Notes: a model not told the origin generated them from the letters alone. A stretch of 64,000 nucleotides of DNA from Sphingomonas sp. CL5.1 (GCF_013344685.1 NZ_CP050137.1:934001-998000); one strand, 5' to 3'; positions 17,886-27,494 are shown, counted from the first letter of the stretch. Made by a program: numbers and translations.

Positions 17886-18989
17886 TCAGCCCGCCTCGAC
17901 CTTCGCCGATTTCGGCAACTCGATCGGGCGGCGATCCTCCTCGAAGATGCCGTTCTTCACCCATGTACCGTGCGCGTGGGCAGTGGCCAGCACCTCCCAT
18001 CCGTCATGTCCGGGCCAGCTTCGTACCCGCACGATCTGCTGCGCGAAGGCGCGATTCGGCTCCATCATCACCCAGCCGAGCGGGCGCGCCGCCGTCGCCC
18101 GCGCGCCGGCCGCCGCCGTCGCCGCGCGGATGCGATTCGCGCTATCCTCCGGCAGATATTGCCAGACGACCGAATGCATCAGCACCCTCGTGACGCCCGC
18201 CTGCTGCGGCTCCGCGAGCCGCGCCTCCAGCCAGTCGGCGGCATCCGCCCGCACCAGCTCGACCCCACGCTCGCGCTGCATCGCGATCGCGCGGGTCAGC
18301 CGCTCCGCCCGCGCGGACGTCTCCGGCCAGACATAGGCGAGGAGCCGCGCCTCCACCGCCGGATCGGTCGCATCGAGCGGCTGGATGTCGCAACCGCGCA
18401 CCGAGACGATCTCCATCTCGGCCGGCGCGAGCGGCTCGCCGCGCCATTCGGGGCGTATCGTCACCGGCGAATCGGGCGGCCCGAAGCGCGTCCCGCCGAG
18501 ATCGAAGGCATAACGGTCGATCAGCAGGTTGAGGCCCGCGCTCGATCCGATCTCCAGCAACTCGATCCTCGGGCCATGCCGCCGCGCTATCTCCATCAGC
18601 CCGACCATCAGCGCGCCCGAGCGCCCCGGTTCATTGGTCTGCGGCGGACCGTCGAGCCATGGGACCAGCTCCTCGTCGTGCTTCACCAGCGCGGCGTTGA
18701 GCGCCGCCGCGATCGCATCAAGCTCCATGATCTTGCCCGCGAACACCGCCGCCAGCCCTTCGTCCCGTCGCTCGCGCACCAGCGCGTGCAGCCCGCCGCA
18801 CAGGCGCAACGGCAAGGCGTCGCGAGTCGGCTCGCCCGGCCAATCGAGCACCCGCACCCCGGTGCGGCTGTCGCGCCTCAGCCCGTCCGCGATCGCAGCG
18901 CACAGCCGCGCATACATCGGCGCGTCCATGTGGCGGCAGTAGAATTCCTGGATGCGAAACGCCTCGCGAACTTCAGCTTCCGTCGCCAT
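17886..18989 (-). CDS. DUF2332 family protein
   Basis: A 367-residue protein beginning at ATG 18989 ([18 protein letters not shown]); the longer frame to 19034 adds an Arg-rich lead that looks non-coding. The pattern matches the DUF2332 family: FCRHM-type start, [21 protein letters not shown] near residue 160, [14 protein letters not shown] near 295, and the ending with WVMMEPN and [12 protein letters not shown]. The [12 protein letters not shown] segment recalls the glycine-rich loop of SAM-dependent methyltransferases, but no activity is established. It precedes the DUF1801 gene on the same strand and is divergent from hisG, 68 bases away. Confidence 0.85.
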   Translation of the reverse strand: MATEAEVREAFRIQEFYCRHMDAPMYARLCAAIADGLRRDSRTGVRVLDWPGEPTRDALPLRLCGGLHALVRERRDEGLAAVFAGKIMELDAIAAALNAALVKHDEELVPWLDGPPQTNEPGRSGALMVGLMEIARRHGPRIELLEIGSSAGLNLLIDRYAFDLGGTRFGPPDSPVTIRPEWRGEPLAPAEMEIVSVRGCDIQPLDATDPAVEARLLAYVWPETSARAERLTRAIAMQRERGVELVRADAADWLEARLAEPQQAGVTRVLMHSVVWQYLPEDSANRIRAATAAAGARATAARPLGWVMMEPNRAFAQQIVRVRSWPGHDGWEVLATAHAHGTWVKNGIFEEDRRPIELPKSAKVEAG

Positions 18990-19057
18990 ACGCGCCCTCC
19001 TGCGCCAATATCGCCGCTTATTGCGCCTCCCCACGCCCCCGCGTAAAGGCCGCGCCC

Positions 19058-19708
19058 GTGAGCGAACCGATCGTCATCGCTGTCCCCAAGGGCCGCATCC
19101 TCAGCGAGGCGCTGCCGCTGCTCGCGCGCGCCGGCATCGTGCCAGAGGCCGCGTTCGGCGACGAGGACAGTCGCGCGCTACGCTTCCGCACCGAAACGCC
19201 GGCAATCGAGCTGATCCGCGTCCGCGCCTTCGACGTCGCCACCTTCGTCGCGCACGGCGCGGCGCAGCTCGGCATCGTCGGGTCGGACGTGCTGGCCGAA
19301 TTCGCCTATTCGGAGCTGTACGCGCCGGTCGACCTCGCCATCGGCCATTGCCGCCTGTCGATCGCCGAGCCGGCGGCGCTGGCCGAGCGCGATGATCCGC
19401 GCGGCTGGAGCCATGTGCGGGTCGCGACCAAATACCCCCACGTCACCGCCGAGCATTTCGCGCGGCGCGGCGTGCAGGCGGAGTGCATCAAGCTCAACGG
19501 CGCGATGGAGCTTGCCCCCACGCTCGGCCTCGCGCCGCGCATCGTCGATCTCGTCTCCTCCGGCCGCACGCTGAAGGAGAACGGCCTCGTCGAGGTGGAG
19601 ACGATCATGGAAGTCTCCTCCCGCCTCGTCGTCAACCGTGCCGCGATGAAGACGCGCGCCGGGGTGGTGCCCTTGGTCGAGGCGTTCCGGCGCGCGGTGG
19701 AGGCATGA
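19058..19708 (+). CDS. hisG: ATP phosphoribosyltransferase, short form
   Basis: A 216-residue catalytic subunit for the first step of histidine synthesis (ATP plus PRPP to phosphoribosyl-ATP). [17 protein letters not shown] starts the protein and [20 protein letters not shown] is the PRPP-binding region. The C-terminal regulatory domain of the long form is absent, so it should need a HisZ partner, which is not in the window. The start is GTG 19058, after TAAAGG at a short distance. It overlaps hisD by 4 bases. Confidence 0.97.
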   Translation: MSEPIVIAVPKGRILSEALPLLARAGIVPEAAFGDEDSRALRFRTETPAIELIRVRAFDVATFVAHGAAQLGIVGSDVLAEFAYSELYAPVDLAIGHCRLSIAEPAALAERDDPRGWSHVRVATKYPHVTAEHFARRGVQAECIKLNGAMELAPTLGLAPRIVDLVSSGRTLKENGLVEVETIMEVSSRLVVNRAAMKTRAGVVPLVEAFRRAVEA

Positions 19709-20997
19709 TCCGGCTCGACGCCTCCGCGAGCGGCTTCGCGCAGGACTTCGCGGCGCTGGTCGATGCGCGGCGCGAGTCGGACGCTGATGTGGCGCGCGAC
19801 GTGGCCGCGATCCTGCGCGCGGTGCGTGACGGGGGCGATGCGGCGCTGCGCGATCTCACCCGGAAGTTCGACCGCCACGATCTCGACGCGACCAGCTGGC
19901 GGATCGCGGCGGAGGATTGCGCCACCGCCTTCGCCGATCTCTCCCCCGATCTGCGCGCCGCGCTGGAACTCGCCGCTTCGCGCATCCGCGCCTATCATGA
20001 GAAGCAGCGGCCGGACGATCTCGCCTTCACCGACGAAGCCGGCGTGCGGCTCGGCGCGCGGTGGCGCGCGGTGGACGCGGCGGGCGTCTATGTCCCCGGC
20101 GGGCGCGCGGCCTATCCCTCGACCCTGCTGATGAATGCGATTCCCGCGAAGGTCGCGGGGGTCGAGCGGCTGGTGGTGGTGACGCCGACGCCGGACGGGG
20201 AGGTCAATCCGCTCGTGCTGGCCGCCGCGCATCTGGCGGGCGCGGACGAAGTGTGGCGCATCGGCGGCGCGCAGGCGATCGCGGCACTGGCGTGGGGGAC
20301 GGAGAGGATCGCGCGTGTCGATGTCGTCACCGGCCCCGGCAACGCCTGGGTCGCGGAAGCGAAGCGGCAGGTCTATGGCATGGTCGGCATCGACATGGTG
20401 GCGGGTCCGAGCGAGATCGTCGTGATCGCCGACGGCGCCAACGACCCGGACTGGATCGCCGCCGACCTGCTCAGCCAGGCCGAGCATGACGTGACCACCC
20501 AGTCGATCCTGTTCACCGACGACGCGGGTTTCGCGGACAAGGTCGCGGCGGCGGTGGAGCACCAGCTCGCCACGCTGCCGACGGGCGAGACGGCGCGCGT
20601 CGCATGGGAAACGAACGGCGCGATCATTCTGGTACCCGCGCTCGCCGATGCCTGCCCGCTCACCGACGCGCTCGCCCCCGAGCATGTCGAGATCGCGACC
20701 GACGATCCCGACGCTTTGTTCGACCGGCTGCGCCACGCCGGCTCCGCCTTCCTCGGCCGGCACACGCCGGAGGCGATCGGCGATTATGTCGCCGGCCCGA
20801 ATCACGTTCTCCCCACCGGCCGCCGCGCCCGATTCGCCAGCGGCCTCGGCGTCACCGACTTCATGAAGCGTACCAGCTTCCTCCAGCTCGACGCCGACGC
20901 GCTGGGCAAGCTCGGCCCGGCGACGGTGGCGCTTGCCAATGCGGAGGGACTGCCCGCCCATGCCGCGTCGGTGGCGCTGCGGCTCGCCAAACGCTGA
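19705..20997 (+). CDS. hisD: Histidinol dehydrogenase
   Basis: A 430-residue zinc enzyme that performs the last two oxidations of histidine synthesis. Family features: [25 protein letters not shown] near residue 120, [38 protein letters not shown] (zinc ligands) and the C-terminal ending with [27 protein letters not shown] 19705 overlaps the hisG stop in ATGA, so the two are translationally coupled. nusB begins 23 bases after the stop. Confidence 0.98.
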   Translation: MIRLDASASGFAQDFAALVDARRESDADVARDVAAILRAVRDGGDAALRDLTRKFDRHDLDATSWRIAAEDCATAFADLSPDLRAALELAASRIRAYHEKQRPDDLAFTDEAGVRLGARWRAVDAAGVYVPGGRAAYPSTLLMNAIPAKVAGVERLVVVTPTPDGEVNPLVLAAAHLAGADEVWRIGGAQAIAALAWGTERIARVDVVTGPGNAWVAEAKRQVYGMVGIDMVAGPSEIVVIADGANDPDWIAADLLSQAEHDVTTQSILFTDDAGFADKVAAAVEHQLATLPTGETARVAWETNGAIILVPALADACPLTDALAPEHVEIATDDPDALFDRLRHAGSAFLGRHTPEAIGDYVAGPNHVLPTGRRARFASGLGVTDFMKRTSFLQLDADALGKLGPATVALANAEGLPAHAASVALRLAKR

Positions 20998-21020
20998 CCG
21001 GCGCTCTAAAGGCCCGTCCC

Positions 21021-21473
21021 ATGTCCCGTACCGCAGCACGATCGAAGGCCCGCGCCGCCGCGCGTCTCGCCGCCGTCCAGGCGCTCTATCAGCATGAGAT
21101 GGAAAAGACGCCGGTGCCGGCGCTGCTCCACGAATTCCACCAGCACCGGCTCGGCGCGACGATCGAGGGCGTCGAATATGCCGAGGCCGACGTCATGTTC
21201 TTTGACGATATCGTGCAGGGCGCGACCGCCCGCGCGGCAGAGATCGACGCGCTGATCGAGCCGAAGCTGCAAGGCTGGACGCTGGCGCGGCTCGACAAGC
21301 CGATGAAGGCGATCCTGCGCTGCGGCGCCTATGAGCTGCTGGCGCGAGGCGACGTGGCGGTGGGCACGGCGATCAGCGAATATGTCGATGTCGCCCACGC
21401 CTTCTACGACCGGCGCGAGGCGGGGTTCGTCAACGGCCTGCTCGACGCGATCGCGAAGGACGTGCGCGCCTGA
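21021..21473 (+). CDS. nusB: Transcription antitermination factor NusB
   Basis: A 150-residue all-helical RNA-binding protein that acts with NusE (S10) at boxA in rRNA operons. Marks: RAAARLAAVQALYQHEM at the N-terminus, and the C-terminal ILRCGAYELLARGDVAVGTAISEYVDVAHAFYDRREAGFVNGLLD. ATG 21021 is the only start giving the correct N-terminus. It follows hisD and overlaps the next small gene by 1 base, so hisG-hisD-nusB-DUF4169 look like one transcript. Confidence 0.97.
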   Translation: MSRTAARSKARAAARLAAVQALYQHEMEKTPVPALLHEFHQHRLGATIEGVEYAEADVMFFDDIVQGATARAAEIDALIEPKLQGWTLARLDKPMKAILRCGAYELLARGDVAVGTAISEYVDVAHAFYDRREAGFVNGLLDAIAKDVRA

Positions 21474-21649
21474 TGGGAGAGCTGGTCAACCTCCGCCTCG
21501 CGCGCAAGGCGAAGCGCCGCGCGACGGAGGAAGCGATCGCCGCCGCGAATCGCGCCGCCTTCGGGCGGACGAAGGGAGAGAAGCTCGCCGATCGCGCGGA
21601 ACGCGGGCGGGCCGAACGGGCGCTGGACGGCGCGAAGCGCGGCGATTGA
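21473..21649 (+). CDS. DUF4169 family small protein
   Basis: A 58-residue Arg/Ala/Lys-rich protein that begins MGELVNLRLARKAKRRATEE, the pattern of the DUF4169 family found in alphaproteobacteria. It is helical and strongly charged, with no membrane or secretion signal. Its ATG uses the last base of the nusB stop (TGATG), so it is likely translated by re-initiation after nusB. Function unknown. Confidence 0.85.
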   Translation: MGELVNLRLARKAKRRATEEAIAAANRAAFGRTKGEKLADRAERGRAERALDGAKRGD

Positions 21650-21684
21650 CCGTCACCAGGCGAAAGCCGGGACGGCAGCGGCGG

Positions 21685-22608
21685 TCAGGCGTCGGCCGCG
21701 CGCGTCAGGCTGAGGAACACGTCCTCCAGATCGGGTTCTTTGGTCGATACGTCGACGATCCCCAGCCCCGCGCCCTGCACGGCGGCGAGCACCTGCCCGG
21801 CGTTCACCTTGTCCTTCTGATAGGTGATCTCCAGCGTCCGCCCGCCCTTCAGCGCGATCTTGCCGAAGTCCGGCGATTGCGGCGCTTCGGCGAGATCGCG
21901 GTCGACCGTCACCGCGACCACCTTCTCCTGCGCCTTACCGACCAGCTCGCGGGTCGGCTCGTTGGCGATCAACCGGCCGTGGTTGATGATCGCGATCCGG
22001 TCGCAAAGCTCCTCCGCTTCCTCCAGATAATGCGTCGTCAGCACCACCGTCACGCCCTGCTCGTTGAGGCGGCGGACATAGCTCCACAATTGCTGGCGCA
22101 GCTCGATATCGACGCCGGCGGTCGGCTCGTCAAGCACCAGCACCGGCGGCGAATGGACCATCGCCTTCGCCACCATCAGCCGCCGCTTCATGCCGCCGGA
22201 AAGCGTGCGGGCATAAGCGTTGGCTTTGTCCTCCAGATGGACGGCGCGCAGCAGCTCCATCGACTGGCGCTGCCCCTTGGGCACGCCGTACAGCCCGGCC
22301 TGTATCTCCAGCGTCTCGAACGGCGTGAAGAAGGGATCGAACAGGATTTCCTGGTTGACGATGCCGATCGAGGCCTTGGCGTTGCGCGGATGCTGGTCGA
22401 TGTCGAAGCCCCAGATCGACGCCGAGCCGCTGGTCTTGCGCACCAGCCCGGCGAGGATGTTGATGAGCGTCGATTTCCCCGCGCCGTTCGGCCCGAGCAG
22501 GCCGAAGATCGTCCCCGCCGGCACATCGAACGTCACGCCGTCCAGCGCGCGCTTGCCTCCCTGATAAGTCTTGCACAGGTCCCGGATGGCGATGGCGGCG
22601 TCGGTCAT
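21685..22608 (-). CDS. ABC transporter ATP-binding protein
   Basis: A 307-residue ATPase of the DrrA/CcmA-like (ABC-2 type exporter) group. Walker A GPNGAGKS lies near residues 37-44, the signature LSGGM near 135, Walker B with LVLDEPTAGVD near 155, the H-loop in VVLTTHYLEEAE near 190; a C-terminal extension of about 90 residues follows, typical for this group. ATG 22608 gives MTDAAIAIRDLCKTY; an in-frame lead to 22689 was not used. No permease gene is next to it, so its partner must be elsewhere. It converges on the DUF4169 gene and is divergent from the zinc-binding protein. Confidence 0.92.
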   Translation of the reverse strand: MTDAAIAIRDLCKTYQGGKRALDGVTFDVPAGTIFGLLGPNGAGKSTLINILAGLVRKTSGSASIWGFDIDQHPRNAKASIGIVNQEILFDPFFTPFETLEIQAGLYGVPKGQRQSMELLRAVHLEDKANAYARTLSGGMKRRLMVAKAMVHSPPVLVLDEPTAGVDIELRQQLWSYVRRLNEQGVTVVLTTHYLEEAEELCDRIAIINHGRLIANEPTRELVGKAQEKVVAVTVDRDLAEAPQSPDFGKIALKGGRTLEITYQKDKVNAGQVLAAVQGAGLGIVDVSTKEPDLEDVFLSLTRAADA

Positions 22609-22676
22609 GGCGGGCGCATTTACGGTGCGCGGCGGGCGATTGCTAGGCCGCGCGGGTGTTGCTAATCGCATCGGCC

Positions 22677-22907
22677 ATGTTGCCGCCACCCGAAACCACC
22701 CGCGTCTCCCACCGCCGCGTCGCCTGCGACGGCGCGCATGACGGCCTGCCCGCCGCGCTCGGCCATCCGCGCGTCTGGCTGGAGATCGACGAAACCGGCT
22801 ATGTCGATTGCGGCTATTGCGACCGGCGCTTCATCCTGATCGGCGGCCCGGCCGACGGGGTGGACCAGTCGACCCTCCCGGATCACGGGGATGGCGCGGG
22901 CCGCTGA
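22677..22907 (+). CDS. Small zinc-finger domain protein (NDUFS6 C-terminal-like)
   Basis: A 76-residue protein with the zinc-site pattern C17, H30, C45, C48 (VACDG, ALGHPRVWLEID, DCGYCDRRFIL). This matches the short zinc-finger proteins of alphaproteobacteria related to the mitochondrial complex I subunit NDUFS6, which has a role in complex assembly; whether this copy does the same is not known. Start ATG 22677 is preferred over the in-frame GTG at 22656. It is followed by tldD on the same strand, 46 bases on. Confidence 0.85.
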   Translation: MLPPPETTRVSHRRVACDGAHDGLPAALGHPRVWLEIDETGYVDCGYCDRRFILIGGPADGVDQSTLPDHGDGAGR

Positions 22908-22953
22908 ACCTTCGCGGCTTTGCCGTGGCGCATTTCGCCCCTATCTATCAGCG

Positions 22954-24378
22954 ATGACCGCCACCGATCCCCGCTCGTTCCTCTATCGCGACACGCTCGA
23001 TCCCGAGGCCGCGAAGCGCCTGACCGCCGATGCGCTCGCCGCCGCCGACGATGGCGAGCTGTACCTGCAATATCGCAAGTCGGAGGCGTTCGGCTTCGAC
23101 GACGGGCGGCTCAAGACGGCAAGCTACGACACGCATTCCGGCTTCGGCCTGCGCGCCGTCTCGGGCGAGATGACCGCCTTCGCGCACGCCAATGAGCTGT
23201 CCGAAGCCGCGATCAAACGCGCCGCCGAGACGATGGCGCTGATCGATCCGGCCACGGGCGCCAAGGCCGCGCCGCCGCAGCATACCAACCGCCATCTCTA
23301 CACCGACGCCGACCCGCTCGATCTCGTGCCCTTCGCCGACAAGGTGAATTTGTGCCAGTCGATCGACGCCGCCGCGCGCGCCCGCGATCCGCGCGTCGCG
23401 CAGGTGTCGGTCGGTCTCAGCGGCACATGGAGCGTGGTGGAGATCGTCCGCCCCGACGGCTTCGTCGCCACCGACATCCGCCCGCTGGTGCGGCTCAACG
23501 TGCAGATCGTGGTGGAGCAGAACGGCCGCCGCGAGACGGGGACGTTCGGCATCGGCGGCCGCTACCTCTATGATTCGCTGTTCGACGAGAAGACGTGGAA
23601 CCGCGCGATCGACGAGGCGCTGGCGCAGGCGTTGGTGAACCTCGAATCGGTCGATGCGCCCGCGGGCGAGTTCACCGTGCTGCTCGGGCCGGGCTGGCCG
23701 GGCGTGCTGCTGCACGAGGCGATCGGGCATGGGCTTGAGGGCGATTTCAACCGCAAGGGCACTTCCGCCTTCTCCGGGCGGATCGGCGAGCAGGTCGCGG
23801 CGCGCGGCGTCACCGTGGTCGACGACGGCTCGATCAAGGACCGGCGCGGCAGCCTGTCGATCGACGACGAAGGCACGCCGACCGGCGAGACGGTGCTGAT
23901 CGAGGACGGCATCCTCAAGGGCTATATGCAGGATCGCCTCAACGCCCGGCTGATGGGCGTCGCGCCGACCGGCAACGGCCGCCGCGAGAGCTTCGCCCAC
24001 GCGCCGATGCCGCGCATGACCAACACTTTCATGAAGGCCGGCACGGACGATCCCGCCGAGCTGCTGAGCCGGGTGAAGAACGGCATCTTCGCCAAGTCGT
24101 TCGGCGGCGGGCAGGTCGATATCGTCTCGGGCAAGTTCGTCTTCTCCTGCACCGAGGCGTACAAGGTCGAGAACGGCCGGCTCGGCGCGCCGATCAAGGG
24201 CGCGACGCTGATCGGCGACGGCCCGACGGTGCTGACCAGGGTGCTCGGCGTCGGCAATGATTTCGCGCTCGACGAGGGCGTCGGCATGTGCGGCAAGGGC
24301 GGGCAGAGCGTCCCCGCCGGCGTCGGCCAACCGACATTGCTGGTGAAGGGATTGACGGTGGGCGGCACCGCCGCCTGA
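22954..24378 (+). CDS. tldD: Metalloprotease TldD
   Basis: A 474-residue member of the TldD/PmbA (U62) family. The zinc site LLHEAIGHGLEGD has His254, Glu255 and His258, confirming the active TldD rather than the inactive PmbA partner. TldD/TldE together process unfolded or modified peptides such as microcin precursors and CcdA. ATG 22954 yields MTATDPRSFLYRDTLD. pmbA/tldE is not in the window, as is usual. The C-terminus ends GQSVPAGVGQPTLLVKGLTVGGTA, the expected family tail. Confidence 0.96.
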   Translation: MTATDPRSFLYRDTLDPEAAKRLTADALAAADDGELYLQYRKSEAFGFDDGRLKTASYDTHSGFGLRAVSGEMTAFAHANELSEAAIKRAAETMALIDPATGAKAAPPQHTNRHLYTDADPLDLVPFADKVNLCQSIDAAARARDPRVAQVSVGLSGTWSVVEIVRPDGFVATDIRPLVRLNVQIVVEQNGRRETGTFGIGGRYLYDSLFDEKTWNRAIDEALAQALVNLESVDAPAGEFTVLLGPGWPGVLLHEAIGHGLEGDFNRKGTSAFSGRIGEQVAARGVTVVDDGSIKDRRGSLSIDDEGTPTGETVLIEDGILKGYMQDRLNARLMGVAPTGNGRRESFAHAPMPRMTNTFMKAGTDDPAELLSRVKNGIFAKSFGGGQVDIVSGKFVFSCTEAYKVENGRLGAPIKGATLIGDGPTVLTRVLGVGNDFALDEGVGMCGKGGQSVPAGVGQPTLLVKGLTVGGTAA

Positions 24379-24455
24379 GCACCCCGCGAAGCCGCTGGAT
24401 TTCCCGCCCGTCTCCCGTCATCATCGGCTCGGGAGCAAACGGGGAAAGGCGCGCG

Positions 24456-26228
24456 ATGCGTCACTTTTGGCATGCGGCCGGGCTGATCGCAGCGGCCGCA
24501 TCGTGGCTGCCGGAGACCGCGCGGGCGGAGGAATGCAAGGTCGCCAAATACGGCACGCTGCCGGTGGAGATGGCCGGGCTGCGCGCGACCACCCACGTCG
24601 GGATCAACGGGCGGGACACGCGCTTCATTCTCGATACCGGCGCCTTCTTCAACACGATGCCCCGCGCCACGGCCGAGGCGCTGGCGCTGAAGCGCGAGCC
24701 GGCACCGCCCGGCTTCTACCTCACCGGCATCGGCGGCAGCGCCTCGGTCGAACTGACCCGCGTCAAGGATTTCGGCATCCTCGGCACGACGATGCACGAC
24801 GTCGCCTTCCTGGTCGGTGGATCGGATGCTGGCGCGGGGCTACTCGGGGCCAACCTGCTCAATTTCGCCGATGCCGAGGCCGATCTGGCGCATGGTCAAT
24901 ATACGCTGTTCAAGACGACCGGATGCGGCAAGCGCGCGCTCGCCTATTGGGCGCAGGACGGGAATTATCGGGTCGCGGACCTGATCGCGGGTGAAAGCCG
25001 CCTGGACCGCACCCCGACCCTTTATGTGACGGTCAACGGCCATCGCGTAAAGGCGGCGCTGGACAGCGGGGCGGTCTCCACGCTCATCACCCGCCGCGCC
25101 GCCGAGCGCGCCGGCATCGACCTGACGGCGCCAGACGTGCAGGCGAGCTATGCCGCGCACGGCATCGGCACAAAATCCTATCGATCGTGGACGGTGCGCG
25201 TCGCCGCTTATTCGATCGGCACCGAAACGATCCAGCACGCGCAGATGCAGGTGATGGACGGCGATATGGGCAGCAGCGCCAACGCGCCGGAGATGCTGCT
25301 GGGGATCGATTTCTTCCTCGCCCACCGCATGTTCATCGCGAACAGCCAGCGGAAGCTCTATTTCACCTATAACGGCGGCCGCGTCTTCTCGCTGTCCAAG
25401 GCCCCGACCGGCAGCGACAAGCCCGCCGCCGACGGTGCCGACACGGCTGGCGGACCGAAGACCGCCGCCGATTATGCCTTGCGCGGCCGCGCCTCGCTGT
25501 CGCGCGGGGAGCCGGCCAAGGCGCTGACCGATCTCGACGCGGCGATCCGGCTCGATCCCGACAAGCCCGATTATTATCTCGCCCGCGCGCAGGCCCACAT
25601 GCACGAGCGTCAGCGGGAGCAGGCGCTGGCGGATCTCGATCGCGCGCTGGCGCTCGCGCCGCGGGATATCGAGGCGCTGCTTCTGCGCGCACGGATCAAC
25701 TTCCGCCGCAAGGACCAAGCCGCCGCGCTGCGCGACGTGGATGCGGCGAATGGCATCGCCACCCCCGGCTCGCCACAGGCGCGTCAGGTGGCGACCGCCT
25801 ATATCGCGCTCGACCAACCGGATCGCGCGCTGCCGCTGCTCGATGCGTGGATCAGGCTCCACCGCGACGACGGCACGCTCGGCAATGCGCTGAACGAGCG
25901 CTGCTGGGCGCGCGGCCTCGCCGGCCAGATGCTCGACGGCGCGCTGGACGATTGCCGCAAGGCGATCCGACGCGACGGGCCGAAGCCGGGCTATCTCGAT
26001 AGCCTCGGCCTCGTGCAGTTGCGGCTCGGCCATTATGCCGAGGCGGTCGACGCTTATGGCAAGGCGGCGCAGCAACTCTCATCGAACCCGTGGACGCGAT
26101 ACGGGCTGGGGCTGGCGCGGCTGCGCAGCGGCGACACCGCCGGCGGCAATGCCGACATCGCCGCCGCCAAGGCGCTGGACAAGGATATCGCGGAGCAATT
26201 CGCCAAATTCGGCATTGAGGCGATGTAG
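24456..26228 (+). CDS. Secreted retropepsin-like aspartyl protease fused to TPR repeats
   Basis: A 590-residue protein with a signal peptide (HAAGLIAAAASWLPETARA). Two aspartyl protease lobes follow: FILDTGAFF with Asp60 and AALDSGAVSTL with Asp203, so both halves of a bilobed active site are encoded in one chain. From about residue 340 come tetratricopeptide repeats (KTAADYALRGRASLSRGEPAKALTDLDAAI, then at least four further 34-residue units to the C-terminus). This suggests a periplasmic protease or binding protein with a protein-interaction tail. ATG 24456 follows GGGGAAAGG. It is 14 bases ahead of the PPOX gene. The protease activity is inferred from the motifs only. Confidence 0.85.
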   Translation: MRHFWHAAGLIAAAASWLPETARAEECKVAKYGTLPVEMAGLRATTHVGINGRDTRFILDTGAFFNTMPRATAEALALKREPAPPGFYLTGIGGSASVELTRVKDFGILGTTMHDVAFLVGGSDAGAGLLGANLLNFADAEADLAHGQYTLFKTTGCGKRALAYWAQDGNYRVADLIAGESRLDRTPTLYVTVNGHRVKAALDSGAVSTLITRRAAERAGIDLTAPDVQASYAAHGIGTKSYRSWTVRVAAYSIGTETIQHAQMQVMDGDMGSSANAPEMLLGIDFFLAHRMFIANSQRKLYFTYNGGRVFSLSKAPTGSDKPAADGADTAGGPKTAADYALRGRASLSRGEPAKALTDLDAAIRLDPDKPDYYLARAQAHMHERQREQALADLDRALALAPRDIEALLLRARINFRRKDQAAALRDVDAANGIATPGSPQARQVATAYIALDQPDRALPLLDAWIRLHRDDGTLGNALNERCWARGLAGQMLDGALDDCRKAIRRDGPKPGYLDSLGLVQLRLGHYAEAVDAYGKAAQQLSSNPWTRYGLGLARLRSGDTAGGNADIAAAKALDKDIAEQFAKFGIEAM

Positions 26229-26242
26229 CAAGGCGAGGCGCG

Positions 26243-26803
26243 ATGGCCGAATTCTTCCCCGATCTCACCAACGACCACCGCGCCTTCATCGCGCGCCAGC
26301 CGGTGTTCTTCGTCGCCACGGCGGCGGCCGGCGGGCGGATCAACCTCAGCCCCAAGGGGATGGACACGTTCCGCGTGCTCGGCGCGGACACGGTCGCCTA
26401 TCTCGATCTCGGCGGATCGGGGAACGAGACGCAGGCGCATCTCGCCGTCGACGGGCGGATCACGATCATGTTCTGCGCCTTCGACAATCCCGCGCTGATC
26501 CTGCGCATCTACGGCCGGGGCCGCTTCGTCGTCGCGGGCGATGCGGGCTATGCTGATCTCGCCGCGCATTTCCCCCCGCTGCCCGGCCAGCGGCAGGTGT
26601 TCGTCATCGCGGTGGAGAGCGTGCAGACATCGTGCGGCTGGGGCGTGCCGCGCATGACGCTGGAGGCGGAGCGGCAGACCCTGGTCAAATATCACGCGCA
26701 GCAGGACCCGGCAGCGCGGCTGGAAAGGATCGCCGGGCGCACGCGCAGCATCGACGGCCTGCCGGTGCGCGTGCAGACCGAGATTCCGGCGGTGAAGCCA
26801 TGA
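26243..26803 (+). CDS. Pyridoxamine 5'-phosphate oxidase family protein
   Basis: A 186-residue flavin-binding split-barrel protein. FFVATAAAGGRINLSPKGMDTFRVL near the start and GNETQAHLAVDGRITIMFCAFDNPALILRIYGRG in the middle are typical of the PPOX-like group, with the C-terminal VQTSCGWGVPRM. It is not PdxH itself (too short and lacking the PLP-specific C-terminus), so a flavin-dependent redox role is as far as the sequence goes. It overlaps the DUF2007 gene by 4 bases. Confidence 0.9.
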   Translation: MAEFFPDLTNDHRAFIARQPVFFVATAAAGGRINLSPKGMDTFRVLGADTVAYLDLGGSGNETQAHLAVDGRITIMFCAFDNPALILRIYGRGRFVVAGDAGYADLAAHFPPLPGQRQVFVIAVESVQTSCGWGVPRMTLEAERQTLVKYHAQQDPAARLERIAGRTRSIDGLPVRVQTEIPAVKP

Positions 26804-27000
26804 GCCTCGTCGAACTCGGCCGCTACGACCGCAACCTCGCCAATATTCTCGTCGGCCGGCTGGAGAGCGAGGGGATACCGGCGGTCGCCTTCGATCAGGA
26901 CGCGAGCATCGCCGACGGAAGCTGGTTGCTGATCCCGGTGCGCGTGATGGTCGATGCCGATGACCTCGAACAGGCGAGGCGCATCGTCGGCGCTGCCTGA
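26800..27000 (+). CDS. DUF2007 family small protein
   Basis: A 66-residue protein with the DUF2007 pattern: NLANILVGRLESEGIPAVAFD followed by a short strand and VMVDADDLEQARRIV at the C-terminus. DUF2007 proteins are called putative signal-transducing proteins and resemble small ferredoxin-like or PII-like folds, without a known role. ATG 26800 overlaps the PPOX stop (ATGA). The next gene is glnK after a 144-base gap with a sigma-54 promoter, so the two are transcriptionally separate. Confidence 0.85.
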   Translation: MSLVELGRYDRNLANILVGRLESEGIPAVAFDQDASIADGSWLLIPVRVMVDADDLEQARRIVGAA

Positions 27001-27093
27001 TTCTTGGGCAGCATTTCGCAACTGCACAAAAATTTGCCGCCGGATACCCGCCGAACGCCGCCGCGCGGCGGGCGAAGCGCCCCCGCGCGCATC

Positions 27094-27108
27094 TGGCACG
27101 ACAGTTGC
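27094..27108 (+). promoter_or_regulatory. Sigma-54 promoter of glnK-amtB
   Basis: TGGCAC (27094-27099), five bases, then TTGC (27105-27108) match the -24/-12 elements of RpoN promoters; the invariant GG (27095) and GC (27107) are exactly 12 bases apart. Transcription would begin near 27119, about 26 bases before the PII start. rpoN itself is encoded at 34507. A clear pair of NtrC sites was not found upstream; only a half-site TGCAC at 27023 was noted. Confidence 0.88.
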
Positions 27109-27144
27109 GAAGCGCTCCAGCGGGCAAACCGAAAGGGGGCGCGG

Positions 27145-27483
27145 ATGAAGCTGATCATTGCCGTCATCAAGCCGTTCAAGCTGGAGGAGGTGCGCGAGGC
27201 GCTCACCGCCCTCGGCGTGGCCGGCATGACCGTCACCGAAGTCAAGGGATTCGGCCGGCAGAAGGGCCAGACCGAAATCTATCGAGGAGCCGAATACAGC
27301 ACCAACATGGTGCCGAAGATCAGGATCGAGGTGGTTTGCCCCACCTCGATCGCGGACCGCGTGGTCGAGACGATCCAGGCCACCGCGCACACCGGCGCGA
27401 TCGGCGACGGCAAGATCTTCGTTCTCGACGTGGGCCATGCGGTGCGCATTCGCACCGGCGAAACCGACGATATCGCGCTGTGA
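27145..27483 (+). CDS. glnK: Nitrogen regulatory protein PII (GlnK type)
   Basis: A 112-residue PII signal protein of exact family length. The T-loop EYSTNMVPK carries Tyr51, the site uridylylated by GlnD; ATP and 2-oxoglutarate binding residues are in KGFGRQKGQTE and GDGKIFVLDVGHAVRIRTGE. Linked to amtB 11 bases downstream, it should bind and block the transporter when nitrogen is plentiful and act on the NtrBC system. The sigma-54 promoter implies induction under nitrogen limitation. Labelled glnK because of the amtB linkage; glnB-type naming is equally possible. Confidence 0.96.
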   Translation: MKLIIAVIKPFKLEEVREALTALGVAGMTVTEVKGFGRQKGQTEIYRGAEYSTNMVPKIRIEVVCPTSIADRVVETIQATAHTGAIGDGKIFVLDVGHAVRIRTGETDDIAL

Positions 27484-27494
27484 AGGGGGTGAAC

